A DNA stretch of 28,730 nt from CBDCZI01 sp965224495 (GTDB lineage: Bacteria; Bacteroidota; Bacteroidia; Cytophagales; JAAEPT01), in contig CBDCZI010000001.1 in assembly GCA_965224495.1 (NCBI GenBank), positions 1 to 28,730 on the forward strand. Direction: 5' to 3'. Positions 1 through 7,325 of this stretch are shown piece after piece. Positions within the stretch are counted from its first letter, which is position 1. Every line of letters starts with the position of its first letter. Made by a program: the position numbers and the translations under genes. The notes beneath the pieces are model-generated. The model did not search any database. It was given only the letters and a program-made list of their open reading frames with translations, and had not been told where the DNA came from.

Positions 1-97
1 AAAAATCTATACCGTGTTTTTTAAACACATTAGCTGTTTTAATATTATCTGAAACCAACTCAGCAACTGTTTTATCTTTTATATTTTCCATTTTCAT
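1..97 (-). CDS. ScdA/RIC-type iron-sulfur cluster repair protein, N-terminal fragment cut by the window edge
   Basis: Reading the minus strand from ATG at 97 gives 32 codons that run off the left edge. The fragment starts MKMENIKDKTVAELVSDN and continues IKTANVFKKHGIDF. This is the pattern of the ScdA_N (DUF542) domain, where KT-(V/I)-x-E-(L/I)-V is followed by a TAxVFxxxGIDF segment just before the conserved CCGGG cysteines. Full-length family members (ScdA, YtfE, RIC) add a hemerythrin-like di-iron domain and repair iron-sulfur clusters damaged by nitric oxide or oxidants in the cytoplasm. A second in-frame ATG at 91 is an alternative start. A CRP/FNR-like dyad lies 68 bp upstream at 165-176. 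The cysteines and di-iron domain are outside the window, so a stand-alone DUF542 protein is also possible. Confidence 0.72.
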   Translation of the reverse strand, partial: MKMENIKDKTVAELVSDNIKTANVFKKHGIDF

Positions 98-164
98 CTC
101 TTTTTATAACCGCAAGATACACGCAGTCCTACCGACTTTTTCTTTCCTTCGACACCAGTTAGTA

Positions 165-176
165 TGACATTTGTCA
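165..176. promoter_or_regulatory. CRP/FNR-like palindrome upstream of the scdA-like gene
   Basis: TGACATTTGTCA is a perfect inverted repeat with TGACA and TGTCA arms and two central bases. It contains the TGA-N6-TCA core spacing used by CRP/FNR-superfamily regulators. It lies 68 bp upstream of the ATG of the iron-sulfur repair gene. Such genes are commonly controlled by nitric-oxide or redox sensors of this superfamily. The assignment to a regulator is inference. Confidence 0.35.
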
Positions 177-191
177 GTTTTTTAAAAATGA

Positions 192-469
192 TTTGGAGCT
201 TCCCCTTTTCACCGAACTGTTTTTCTGTATTCCATAAAGCAAAACACCGACAGAAACAGAATTAACCGACAAAACGAAGAGCGGGTCGGGTCGTCGGCTG
301 TATCTTTTGTTCGTCCCTCACAAAAGGATGTCGCCTTTGCCCCTAAGCCGGTTAGACAGCTATTAGCAACTAGCCTCTAGCCGACTTTCTAACGTCTGTA
401 TATAACGCAAACACACAGACGAAACACTTCCCCTCCTTTTTTCAAGGAGGGGATTAAAGGGGTGGTTTT
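192..469 (-). repeat. Dispersed modular repeat, copy A (subtype 1, full)
   Basis: Strand is given relative to the right-edge copy at 28532-28730. The copy opens with TTTGGAGCTTCCCC at 192 and a 99-bp terminal module ending in GAGCGGGTCGGG at 290. Next comes an imperfect hairpin with arms 296-310 and 320-335, then CCCCTAAGCCG at 340-350, a CTAG-rich linker at about 360-395, and a second hairpin with arms CCCCTCCTT (430-438) and AAGGAGGGG (444-452). It ends in GGGGTGGTTTT. Its reverse complement matches the right-edge copy nearly base for base through the hairpins. No open frame covers it. It could be a MITE-like element or a structured RNA gene. Confidence 0.85.
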
Positions 470-483
470 CGCTACAAAACTCA

Positions 484-505
484 TTACCCCTTAAATATTA
501 AGGGT
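484..505. other. Inverted repeat in the gene-free stretch 470-632
   Basis: TACCCCTTAA and TTAAGGGTA form a hairpin with one bulged C and a three-base loop. It lies between repeat copy A and the orphan gene at 633. It lacks a following T-tract, so it is a poor intrinsic terminator on the plus strand. Nothing else stands out between 470 and 632. Confidence 0.3.
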
Positions 506-632
506 ATTTGTATAAAAAACTTACTTTAGTGTTTCATACATCAGAGAGCTATTCATCACAGTGTTTGATAGCCCTGTGTTATGTATAATTGAAAAATTAG
601 ACCTAAATTAAAGTAATTGTAAAATAGAAAAA

Positions 633-1229
633 ATGGAAATAGTTAGTGGTGTTATTGGGGTGATAGGTTTCATTATCGCAGTGTATACTTTTTACGAAAC
701 TCAAATAAAAAGAGCCAAAATTGAGATTATAGTCGGACCTAACATAACTGTTTATTATACACAAGATGGTGGAAGTGGTATCTATTTACCATTAGCTTTT
801 GTTAATGAAGGTCACAAATCAGCCAAAATAATAAATATCTATTTACAAATATCTACCCCATCCAAAAAAGTTTATAAAATAAGATGGGCTGATTTTGTTA
901 AATGGAACTCAAGTGAAAGGAATTTTAATCATATTGACCATTGTAGAGCATTTTCTGTCAGTGGGAGTACTGTAAACGATAAATTTGTTTGGTTTATTTG
1001 GAGACCTCAAAACGAAAGTAATCTATTGTTTGAAGAAGGAGAATATAAAGTTTCAATTTTATACGACAATTCCCCTAACCCAAATAATCAGTTAAAAGCA
1101 TTTGATAGTAAATTTCATATTGATTATGAAGATGCTAAGTTTTTAAAATCTCAATATGATTTAAAAGAAACTAAAATACGGAAAATTCTAATTAATAATA
1201 ATGAGAAAGAAAATGAACTAATAAAATAA
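633..1229 (+). CDS. Orphan membrane-anchored protein of unknown function
   Basis: This 198-residue protein is not recognised. Residues 4-21 form one hydrophobic helix (GVIGVIGFIIAVYTFY context) followed by a positively charged segment, so it looks N-terminally anchored. The rest alternates short hydrophobic strands with polar loops, for example IEIIVGPNITVYYT, IYLPLAFVNEGHKSAKI and YKVSILYDNS. That suggests a beta-sandwich, Ig-like fold. The C-terminal 35 residues are lysine- and glutamate-rich. The gene stands alone between a dispersed repeat and a transposase remnant, and is strongly AT-rich. This setting fits an accessory or recently acquired gene. No promoter matches the TANNTTTG consensus exactly. 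Confidence 0.7.
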   Translation: MEIVSGVIGVIGFIIAVYTFYETQIKRAKIEIIVGPNITVYYTQDGGSGIYLPLAFVNEGHKSAKIINIYLQISTPSKKVYKIRWADFVKWNSSERNFNHIDHCRAFSVSGSTVNDKFVWFIWRPQNESNLLFEEGEYKVSILYDNSPNPNNQLKAFDSKFHIDYEDAKFLKSQYDLKETKIRKILINNNEKENELIK

Positions 1230-1309
1230 AAACACATAACAAAACCTATACGTAATACCTGGTATTGACTTTGTTCTTTCTTCAAAAATCATCCTTCTTT
1301 TTCAAGTTG

Positions 1310-1445
1310 TTTTTAAGTAATAAAACTATATAACTGAGTCCCTTCGTTAGATAGAGCCGTTTCATCAATACTTAAAAATGAACCCTATTTTCAAGAAACA
1401 GTAAATAATCTTTCACATGACTTTTTTGTGCCCTAACACCAAATT
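1310..1445 (-). pseudogene. Decayed insertion-sequence transposase fragment (ISAon1-like)
   Basis: On the minus strand, one frame reads QKSHVKDYLLFLENRVHF from about 1430 down to 1375. It then stops, and an adjacent frame continues LSIDETALSNEGTQLYSFIT from 1375 to about 1316. Bacteroidota ISAon1-type transposases carry a similar block, with a D-(Y/W)-L-(L/I)-F-P-E-N segment, then LS(I/L)DET(S/A)LSNGELYT around a catalytic aspartate. One added T in the T5 run (minus strand, 1374-1378) would join the two frames with exactly the expected spacing. Stops follow on both sides, and only about 45 codons remain recognisable. I recognise the family from the motif only. No terminal inverted repeats were found. 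The stretch 1230-1518 holds nothing else I can support. Confidence 0.55.
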
Positions 1446-1518
1446 CAGGGTCAAGAATTGGCTCTCGTATAAAAAGATAGTTTATAAAATAGACAACTCC
1501 GCTTTAAAAATTAGACAT

Positions 1519-1549
1519 AAAAAAAGCTCAGATGAATCTGAGCTTTTTT
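1519..1549 (-). terminator. Intrinsic terminator of tRNA-Thr
   Basis: AGCTCAGA (1525-1532) and TCTGAGCT (1537-1544) form a perfect stem with a TGAA loop, flanked by A-runs and T-runs. In the minus direction it directly follows the tRNA 3' end. The A/T symmetry would let it work in both directions. Confidence 0.85.
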
Positions 1550-1550
1550 G

Positions 1551-1623
<73 letters not shown>

Positions 1624-1641
1624 AATTACCTTATGGTGATA

Positions 1642-1672
1642 CAAATGTAGTTTACTTTTTTGTAACTACAAA
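1642..1672 (-). promoter_or_regulatory. Bacteroidota-type promoter for tRNA-Thr
   Basis: On the minus strand TTTG (1672-1669) is followed by exactly 19 bases and then TACATTTG (1649-1642). This matches the TTTG-N19-TANNTTTG consensus of the Bacteroidota primary sigma factor. The predicted start lies about a dozen bases before the mature tRNA 5' end at 1623. It sits in the gap after the DUF349 gene, so the tRNA need not depend on the upstream operon. Confidence 0.75.
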
Positions 1673-1692
1673 GCACACAATAAGGTTTTTTC

Positions 1693-3453
1693 TTAGTTAT
1701 TTTGCAATATTCTTAGTTGTTGCTTGAAACCAACGATTTGCAATTTTGCAGATGCTATTTTATCATCAAAATCTTTTCTCATTTCTTCAAAGTTAGCCGA
1801 TTTCTTAAAGAACATTAAGTTGTTTCCCCAAGTAGAAATATCCTCTTCAAGAGCAGACACCTTTTTACGAATAGCTACAATTTTCTTTTGAAAAACTCTG
1901 TCCGCATTTTTATCAAATTTATAAAGCTCTTTTTCTACTATTACGTGTAAAACCTCTTTGCTTTCTACCGAAGAAGCGTCAATTTTAGCAACTAATGCCG
2001 TTTGTACTTGTTTGTTTAACCTCGAATGATCAGCCGCAGGTACATCACCAAAGTTATGCCATTTCTCAAAATAAGCTTCAAGTAATTCACGAGAGATTCC
2101 CGCTTCAAAAACTTCGTCTATCGCCGTCAACAAGGTGCTTTTCGCTTCTAAGTTAACAATTAAGTTTTTATCAGCCTCTACTTGATGCGCACGTCGAGAA
2201 TTAAACAAAACGTCACAAGCTGTTTTAAAACGTTGGTAAATCTTATCATTTACGGCACGAGGTGCGGGTCCAATTTTCTTCCACGCTTTCTGGATATTGA
2301 TTGCCAAGTGACACGCCTCTCCTACATCTTCCATCGATGCCAAGTCTTCTGTTTTTTGACAAAGTTCTTCTTTTTGTGCTAATGCCTCTTCCCTTTTCTT
2401 GTCTAAGGTTTTAAAGAAGGCTGATTTGTTAGCGAAAAATGTTTTCCCACTTTTCCAAAAATCTTTTGACACCTGTTTAGAATCTGCACGAGGTACAGGT
2501 CCTATTTTTTTCCACTCTTCTTGAATTTGGAGCAACTCTTCTGTTTTTGCTTTCCATTCATTGATTACCGTAGATTCAAAAGAAGTCAAAGGTTGCAATT
2601 TTTCAATTAATGCCGTTTTAAGCACTAAATTTGCTCCCAATTTATCAATAAACTCAGCATTTACCTTGTCTTTGAAATCATATACTTTTTGAGAAGCTTG
2701 TTTCAATCGTTCCCATAAAGATTCTTGTACCTCACGAGGCACAGGACCTATGTTTTTGTATTGAAGATGAAGTTCTTGTAATTCCTTCATCATCACTTTT
2801 GCAGAACTCAATTGAAGCAATGCTTCAGCTGACAGACAAACAGCTTCTTTTAATTTCTGATTTTTCTTTCTATCAAGGTCTTTCAAGTCGAAATAAATAC
2901 TTCTATTGTTATAGAACATATCCATCAACGCTCTGAAATTAGGGTAAATATCTTTACGCTTATTTTGAGGTATTTCACCTATCCCCTTCCATTCTTCTTG
3001 AATTTCTTTGATTCGCTTAAACGTTTCGTCTCCTTCGTCTCCTTGAACCAACTCTCTCAATTCGTTCAGTAGGGTCTCTTTACGTTTAAAGTTTGTTTTT
3101 ACTTGCTCTTTTTGGTCTCTTCGGGTTGTTTTTATTTGCTCACTATAAGCATTAATCAAGTCTTTTATAGACGATACTGTTTCATCTTCTCGCAATTCGA
3201 AATCTTGCTTTACGCCTCCTTCTTCTATAAATTTAGCTAATGCTTCTGTTTTTTTAGCGTTGTAACGTGCATAAAAAACATCTTGAACAGCTTGAAGTTT
3301 ATTTCCCAAAACAGTTAGTTCGTCTGATGACGCTTTTTTCAGAACATCCAACAAATCTATGTCCGATTTCCCTTCAAAATCAAAAGTTTCTTCTACTTCT
3401 TGGTTTTTCTCTAACTGTTCTTCTAATACTTCGTGTTCTTCTAACTCTGACAT
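1693..3453 (-). CDS. DUF349 repeat protein
   Basis: This 586-residue protein has an acidic N-terminus (about 30 residues) and then five DUF349 repeats. Each repeat is marked by a W-(K/H)-x-(I/F)-G-x-(V/I/A)-P core or its LQYKNIGPVP variant, near residues 155, 232, 314, 391 and 464. The cores are followed by a helix of the kind R-F-K-x-A-x-D-x-(F/L)-(F/Y). The whole protein is predicted to be helical, with coiled-coil character between repeats and no membrane segment. Multi-repeat DUF349 proteins are typical of Bacteroidota. Their biochemical role is not established. The ATG lies 6 bp after the yqgE stop, so the two are probably one transcript. Confidence 0.9.
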   Translation of the reverse strand: MSELEEHEVLEEQLEKNQEVEETFDFEGKSDIDLLDVLKKASSDELTVLGNKLQAVQDVFYARYNAKKTEALAKFIEEGGVKQDFELREDETVSSIKDLINAYSEQIKTTRRDQKEQVKTNFKRKETLLNELRELVQGDEGDETFKRIKEIQEEWKGIGEIPQNKRKDIYPNFRALMDMFYNNRSIYFDLKDLDRKKNQKLKEAVCLSAEALLQLSSAKVMMKELQELHLQYKNIGPVPREVQESLWERLKQASQKVYDFKDKVNAEFIDKLGANLVLKTALIEKLQPLTSFESTVINEWKAKTEELLQIQEEWKKIGPVPRADSKQVSKDFWKSGKTFFANKSAFFKTLDKKREEALAQKEELCQKTEDLASMEDVGEACHLAINIQKAWKKIGPAPRAVNDKIYQRFKTACDVLFNSRRAHQVEADKNLIVNLEAKSTLLTAIDEVFEAGISRELLEAYFEKWHNFGDVPAADHSRLNKQVQTALVAKIDASSVESKEVLHVIVEKELYKFDKNADRVFQKKIVAIRKKVSALEEDISTWGNNLMFFKKSANFEEMRKDFDDKIASAKLQIVGFKQQLRILQNN

Positions 3454-3459
3454 ACTTTT

Positions 3460-3999
3460 TTAGTTTAACCGAGGGTCGATAGGGTAATTGATTAAATCTT
3501 CTTTCCCTAAATCTCTCAAGACCATTTTCCACATTTCTTCGGGCGCATACTTTAAGTATTCCCATTTAAAATCCGCCACTATCCAAGAGTCACTTTTCAT
3601 CTCTTCTGCCAATTGACCATCTGCCCAACCTGCATACCCTATAAAGAAGCGTATCTCTTCTGGCGAAATTTTCTCCAAATTTAAGAACATTTTTACTTGT
3701 TCAAAGTCTCCACCGACCCATATATTTTCTTTTATCCCTTTTGACCCCTCTACTTTTTCGCAACGATGCAAGTATTGCATATAAGTAGGGTCAACAGGAC
3801 CGCCTACCAAAACGGGTAAATCAATGTCTATTTTTTCTGGTAAAAAATCATTCACTGATAAGGAAGCCAAGGAGTTATTGAGCACCAAACCATAATGTCC
3901 CTCCAAACTATCGTCACAAATAAGGACGACCATTCGTTTAAAATTAGGGTCACGTAAGAACGGATGAGCCAATAATATTTTCCCTTTGACTGGTTTCAT
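3460..3999 (-). CDS. yqgE: YqgE/AlgH family protein (UPF0301)
   Basis: This 179-residue protein has the family's usual length and all its landmarks. These are the GKILLAHPFLRDPNFKRMVVLI opening in parts, the GLVLNNSLA segment near residue 39, VLVGGPVDP near 65, and the FIGYAGWADGQLAEEM stretch near 120. The family is cytoplasmic with an alpha/beta fold and has no settled function. Some relatives (AlgH) affect expression of secreted products. It lies 6 bp upstream of the DUF349 gene on the same strand. The start is the only ATG that preserves the conserved N-terminus. Confidence 0.93.
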   Translation of the reverse strand: MKPVKGKILLAHPFLRDPNFKRMVVLICDDSLEGHYGLVLNNSLASLSVNDFLPEKIDIDLPVLVGGPVDPTYMQYLHRCEKVEGSKGIKENIWVGGDFEQVKMFLNLEKISPEEIRFFIGYAGWADGQLAEEMKSDSWIVADFKWEYLKYAPEEMWKMVLRDLGKEDLINYPIDPRLN

Positions 4000-4166
4000 A
4001 AAATCACTTTTTATTCTAAATATGGCACTTTTTATTGTCCATTTTTTCTATTCTATATTTTAATCACCATAATTTAGCAAAAAAAGAACAGATTATAAAA
4101 TAGGGTTTTTAATTTTATAACTGTCTTTAGTTAAAAAGCGTTTAATCCACTATTATTTCTTCAAAT

Positions 4167-4625
4167 ATGTCTATTCCTTCGTCTATCGTTTCATCTTTTG
4201 GTCACAAATTACGTGTTCGTGCTTGTGGTGTTTTGGTGGTAGATAAAAAAATATTACTTGTCAAACACCAAGGTATCGGTGAGCTAAATCATCTTTGGAT
4301 TCCTGCTGGTGGAGGTGTCGAGTTAGGCGAGACAATCGCAGAAACTATAAGTAGAGAGTTTAAAGAAGAAACCAACTTAACCGTTACTGTCGGAGATTTT
4401 GTACTTCTACACGAGTATATCGAAGTTCCTCTTCACGCTATCGAACTGTTTTATATGGTGCAATGGAAAAGTGGCGAACTAAAAAAAGGAAATGACCCCG
4501 AGTTAGATTCTTCACAGCAAATGATTAAGGAAGTGCGTTATTTTTCTAAAGTAGAAATAGAAAAAAGGGACAAACGATACTTCCACTCCGTGGTATTTGA
4601 TAAAAAAATTAACGCTCTGTTGTAA
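4167..4625 (+). CDS. Nudix hydrolase (first copy)
   Basis: This 152-residue protein has a full Nudix box starting near residue 50. The pattern is G-GVELGE-(7 residues)-REFKEETNL, matching GX5EX7REUXEEXGU, so the metal-binding glutamates are present. Preceding strands (ACGVLVVDKKILLVKH) and following ones (ELFYMVQW) fit the fold. The family hydrolyses nucleoside diphosphates linked to another moiety. The substrate cannot be read from sequence. The gene is monocistronic, divergent from yqgE across a 167-bp gap, and followed by a separate promoter for the next run. Confidence 0.9.
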   Translation: MSIPSSIVSSFGHKLRVRACGVLVVDKKILLVKHQGIGELNHLWIPAGGGVELGETIAETISREFKEETNLTVTVGDFVLLHEYIEVPLHAIELFYMVQWKSGELKKGNDPELDSSQQMIKEVRYFSKVEIEKRDKRYFHSVVFDKKINALL

Positions 4626-4636
4626 TTTCACACAAG

Positions 4637-4672
4637 TTATCCACGATAAAAGATTAAAATTCGTTATTTTTG
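4637..4672 (+). promoter_or_regulatory. Promoter -7 element with a DnaA-box-like sequence at the -33 position
   Basis: TATTTTTG at 4665-4672 is a perfect TANNTTTG element, 16 bp before the ATG at 4689. No TTG lies at the expected upstream distance. Instead TTATCCACG (4637-4645), one mismatch from the DnaA box TTATCCACA, occupies that position. A start near 4678 would leave a leader of about 10 nt. The DnaA link is inference. Confidence 0.4.
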
Positions 4673-4688
4673 ACTAACCAATAAGAAA

Positions 4689-5297
4689 ATGAAACCTACT
4701 ACCCTCATCACACTCGTATTATCTGCCGTAGCATTGGCTTTAGCCTACTATTTAGGTAATACCATACACAAGGAGCAATCGAAATTTGAGTTAATAATCA
4801 AGAGTGAAGACTTGATAAAAGACAACCTCAAGGGATTAAGAGAAGCACAAGTTATCCACAAAAAGAAATACGGAAACTACGCTCCAAACTGGAACAAGCT
4901 AAGCCAGTTTATAGCTAAAGACACGTTGTATTTGACAGATAGATCTGAAATAATCATTTCTCGTCAATACAAAGAGGACAGTATTATCGTAAGAATTGAC
5001 ACCGTAGGTAGAGTAAGTGTCTCGGATTCGTTATTCGGAAATCAAAAATACGCTACTTTAGATAAAAACACACTTTCAAAAATTCCTTTACAAGACCACG
5101 ATTTTGTAATGGTGGTCAAAAATGACTCAACAACTAAAGACGATTTCCTCTACATCGGTGACGAAAATCCGTTAGATAAGATGAGACGTAAGCCGATAAT
5201 CAGAAATGATAAGGTAAAAAAAATCAAAGGAACAAAGCCCTTATTGAGCATTGGCTCTAAAACAGACGAATCACTAAATGTTAGCTGGACAAAATAG
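4689..5297 (+). CDS. Conserved single-pass membrane protein, pseudopilin-like N-terminus
   Basis: This 202-residue protein has one N-terminal membrane helix (residues 5-24). A charged helix follows, with REAQVIHKKKYGNYAPNW (about residues 50-70). Proteins with this helix-plus-QxxxKxxxGxY pattern recur in Bacteroidota and resemble pseudopilins in layout, but I cannot assign a function. The remainder is beta-rich and lysine-rich with no catalytic motif. The stop is 2 bp from the next ATG, so it opens a three-gene operon with DUF3822 and coaD. The promoter lies at 4665-4672. Confidence 0.75.
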   Translation: MKPTTLITLVLSAVALALAYYLGNTIHKEQSKFELIIKSEDLIKDNLKGLREAQVIHKKKYGNYAPNWNKLSQFIAKDTLYLTDRSEIIISRQYKEDSIIVRIDTVGRVSVSDSLFGNQKYATLDKNTLSKIPLQDHDFVMVVKNDSTTKDDFLYIGDENPLDKMRRKPIIRNDKVKKIKGTKPLLSIGSKTDESLNVSWTK

Positions 5298-5299
5298 TT

Positions 5300-6172
5300 A
5301 TGATTGCAACGCCAAGTACGAAGCTAAAATACAAAGCGAAAGATGCGTTAATAGACATTAACCACCTCACAGATTACCATTTGACAATTTTAATTGCACA
5401 AGAGGAATTATCTATCAGTATCGTTAATTCAAAAAATAACAGGTGTTTGTTAGCCGAAAAGCACACCTTCAATAAAAACAATACAGCACTAACTTCTTGC
5501 GAAGAGATCATTGAAGACCATCATTTATTGAAAGCTGGTTTTTGGGGACAAGTCACCGTTGCCATCGCTAACAACAATTTCACATTAGTTCCTAATAGCT
5601 TATTTGAAGACGAAAACAAAGAACAATACTTAGCCTTACACAACGAGATTGAGGATAACCAAATCGTTTTAAGCCACCAACATAAAGCCTTAGGTGCAAC
5701 CTCTGTTTTTGCTATCGATAAAGAATTAGTCGAATGGTTTAAAAACAATTACCCTGCAAAAGAAGTGAAATTTGTTCATCAAACAAGTGCTTTTATCGAA
5801 GGCGTTTTAAAAAACAGCACCTCTTCTTCCGCCAAAAGCATATACATCAATTGCGAAACAAACATCTTGACGATTATCGTTTTACACAACGGTAATTTGG
5901 AATACTGCAATAACTTCAGTTATTCGACACCCCAAGACGTTGTCTATTACACCTTGTTTGTAATGAACGAATTATTTTTAAGTACCGAATCAACTCCTTT
6001 GGTGGTTTGGGGAGATATCGATATCAAATCGCCTGCGTATTTAAACCTTTACAAGTTTATTCGTTACATCAACTTAGGTGAAAAACCAAAAACGTTAACC
6101 TATGGTTATGTTTTTGATGAAATAGAAGAAAACGCCTTATTTAACACCTACAACATCTACCACTGTGAGTAA
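5300..6172 (+). CDS. DUF3822 family protein
   Basis: This 290-residue protein matches the Bacteroidota DUF3822 layout. It has an N-terminal LTILIAQEELSISIVNS strand pair, a middle FVHQTSAFIEGVLKN segment and a SIYINCETNILTIIVLHNG stretch. It ends with a helical LFVMNELFLS region and a VVWGDI strand. The two-lobed beta-rich pattern recalls the actin-like ATPase superfamily, but no nucleotide-binding motif is evident. Its function is unknown. It ends inside coaD (8-bp overlap, 6165-6172), so translation is probably coupled. The pairing with coaD recurs in Flavobacteriales and fits the taxonomic call. Confidence 0.85.
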   Translation: MIATPSTKLKYKAKDALIDINHLTDYHLTILIAQEELSISIVNSKNNRCLLAEKHTFNKNNTALTSCEEIIEDHHLLKAGFWGQVTVAIANNNFTLVPNSLFEDENKEQYLALHNEIEDNQIVLSHQHKALGATSVFAIDKELVEWFKNNYPAKEVKFVHQTSAFIEGVLKNSTSSSAKSIYINCETNILTIIVLHNGNLEYCNNFSYSTPQDVVYYTLFVMNELFLSTESTPLVVWGDIDIKSPAYLNLYKFIRYINLGEKPKTLTYGYVFDEIEENALFNTYNIYHCE

Positions 6173-6620
6173 ACGCATAGCCATATTCCCTGGTTCTTTT
6201 GACCCTTTTACCAAAGGACATTTGGACATTGTACAACGTAGTTTGTCTTTGTTTGATGAAGTAATTATCGGTATTGGTGTTAATTCAACTAAGAAAAGGG
6301 CTTTTCCCACTGAATTAATGGTCGAAAAAATCCAAGCTCTTTTTACAGACACCGACAAAGTTAAAGTAAAAACTTACCTAGGATTAACGGCACTTTTTGC
6401 AAAAGAAGAAAAGGCAGCATTCATACTTCGAGGACTTCGAAACGGTACTGATTTGGAATATGAAAGCCCAATTTCTCAAGCCAATCAACTTGTCAATCCC
6501 GAATTAGAAACTATTTTCCTTATCAGTAAAGCCGAATTAGCTTTTGTTAGCTCGTCTATTGTCAGAGATTTACATCTGTACAAACAAGACATTAGTGATT
6601 TACTTCCTTATTCGTTGTAA
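6165..6620 (+). CDS. coaD: Phosphopantetheine adenylyltransferase
   Basis: This 151-residue enzyme transfers AMP from ATP to 4'-phosphopantetheine to form dephospho-CoA, the penultimate step of coenzyme A synthesis, in the cytoplasm. The nucleotidyltransferase motif GSFDPFTKGH (residues 10-19, TxGH) is intact. So are RGLRNGTDLEYE near 90 and the C-terminal SSSIVRDL motif. Length is normal. The start is GTG at 6165, chosen because it places FPGSFDP at the usual position and no ATG fits. It overlaps the DUF3822 stop by 8 bp, and its 3' end overlaps the opposing Nudix gene by 13 bp. Confidence 0.96.
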   Translation: MSKRIAIFPGSFDPFTKGHLDIVQRSLSLFDEVIIGIGVNSTKKRAFPTELMVEKIQALFTDTDKVKVKTYLGLTALFAKEEKAAFILRGLRNGTDLEYESPISQANQLVNPELETIFLISKAELAFVSSSIVRDLHLYKQDISDLLPYSL

Positions 6621-7261
6621 TATTCTTCTAAAATACCTGTAATCGAAGCGTAAGTTTTCATACGAGCAACCTCTTGGTGGTTCATCCAACGCACTTCTTC
6701 GATACCTTCTTTGGTTTGAGGTTTCATATTTCTATCAGAGATGATTTTCATTTTGTACCAATGTGTGTACTTATAAGCATACTTTCCTTTCATTTTATAA
6801 AAATGTAAAGTTTTACCTATTTTATCTCCCAAACTCACGGTCACACCACACTCCTCTTCTACCTCTCTAATCGCGGCAACTTTTTTCTTTTCTCCTTTTT
6901 CAATCTTTCCTTTCGGAATATCCCAAAGACCTTTTCTCTTAATAATCAATAACTCACCTTTTTTCTCCACCAAGCCACCTGCAGCAGGAACACTCAAAAA
7001 CTCAGTTTTCATAAAGTCCTTAAACAAGTCAAGGCTCTTCACGGCAAAAGTAATTCGTTTAAAGACTTTAGTCTTCAAGTCAATCAGCTCTTTTATACTA
7101 TTACTGATATCAAACTCATTTTCATCGGTAATCAACACCGAATATTCTGATTTCAATAACGACTTACTCCATTTCGATTCTGTTGATTTATAATGCACCT
7201 TGTTTCTCACAATCGGTAATTTCTTCACGTGAATCTCAAGGTTATTAATAAATAGTTTCAT
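6608..7261 (-). CDS. Nudix hydrolase (second copy)
   Basis: ATG at 7261 gives 217 residues (MKLFINNLEIHV start). A longer frame to 7309 would add 16 residues across the predicted promoter and was rejected. The N-terminal 95 residues form a family-specific region. The Nudix domain then runs from about residue 100. Its box, GKIEKGEKKKVAAIREVEEE, ends in CGV and has the required glutamates, preceded by RKGLWDIPK. The spacing G-x5-E-x7-REVEEECGV is exact. The WDIPKGK context resembles diadenosine-polyphosphate and ADP-sugar type hydrolases, but the substrate is not determinable. It converges on coaD and diverges from pyrE. Confidence 0.9.
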   Translation of the reverse strand: MKLFINNLEIHVKKLPIVRNKVHYKSTESKWSKSLLKSEYSVLITDENEFDISNSIKELIDLKTKVFKRITFAVKSLDLFKDFMKTEFLSVPAAGGLVEKKGELLIIKRKGLWDIPKGKIEKGEKKKVAAIREVEEECGVTVSLGDKIGKTLHFYKMKGKYAYKYTHWYKMKIISDRNMKPQTKEGIEEVRWMNHQEVARMKTYASITGILEEYYNE

Positions 7262-7286
7262 AAAGTCAGTTGTTGAATTGAATAAA

Positions 7287-7316
7287 CAAAAATAAAGAGG
7301 ATTACTCAAACCACAA
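7287..7316 (-). promoter_or_regulatory. Promoter of the second Nudix gene
   Basis: On the minus strand TTG (7316-7314), 19 bases, then TATTTTTG (7294-7287) matches the Bacteroidota consensus. A start near 7281 would give a leader of about 20 nt before the ATG at 7261. The TTG falls inside the palindrome at 7311-7325. Confidence 0.55.
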
Positions 7317-7325
7317 GACTTGTGG
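7311..7325. promoter_or_regulatory. Perfect 15-bp palindrome, operator candidate
   Basis: CCACAAGACTTGTGG is a perfect 7-1-7 inverted repeat in the divergent gap between the Nudix gene and pyrE. It covers the -33 element of the Nudix promoter. It also overlaps TGTGGATAA (7321-7329), a perfect DnaA box on the minus strand. Its position fits a repressor operator. The binding protein is unknown. Confidence 0.4.

Noticed and set aside
7262..7309. Longer start for the second Nudix gene
   Set aside because: The extra 16 residues span the -7 element TATTTTTG, and the ATG at 7261 gives a natural N-terminus.
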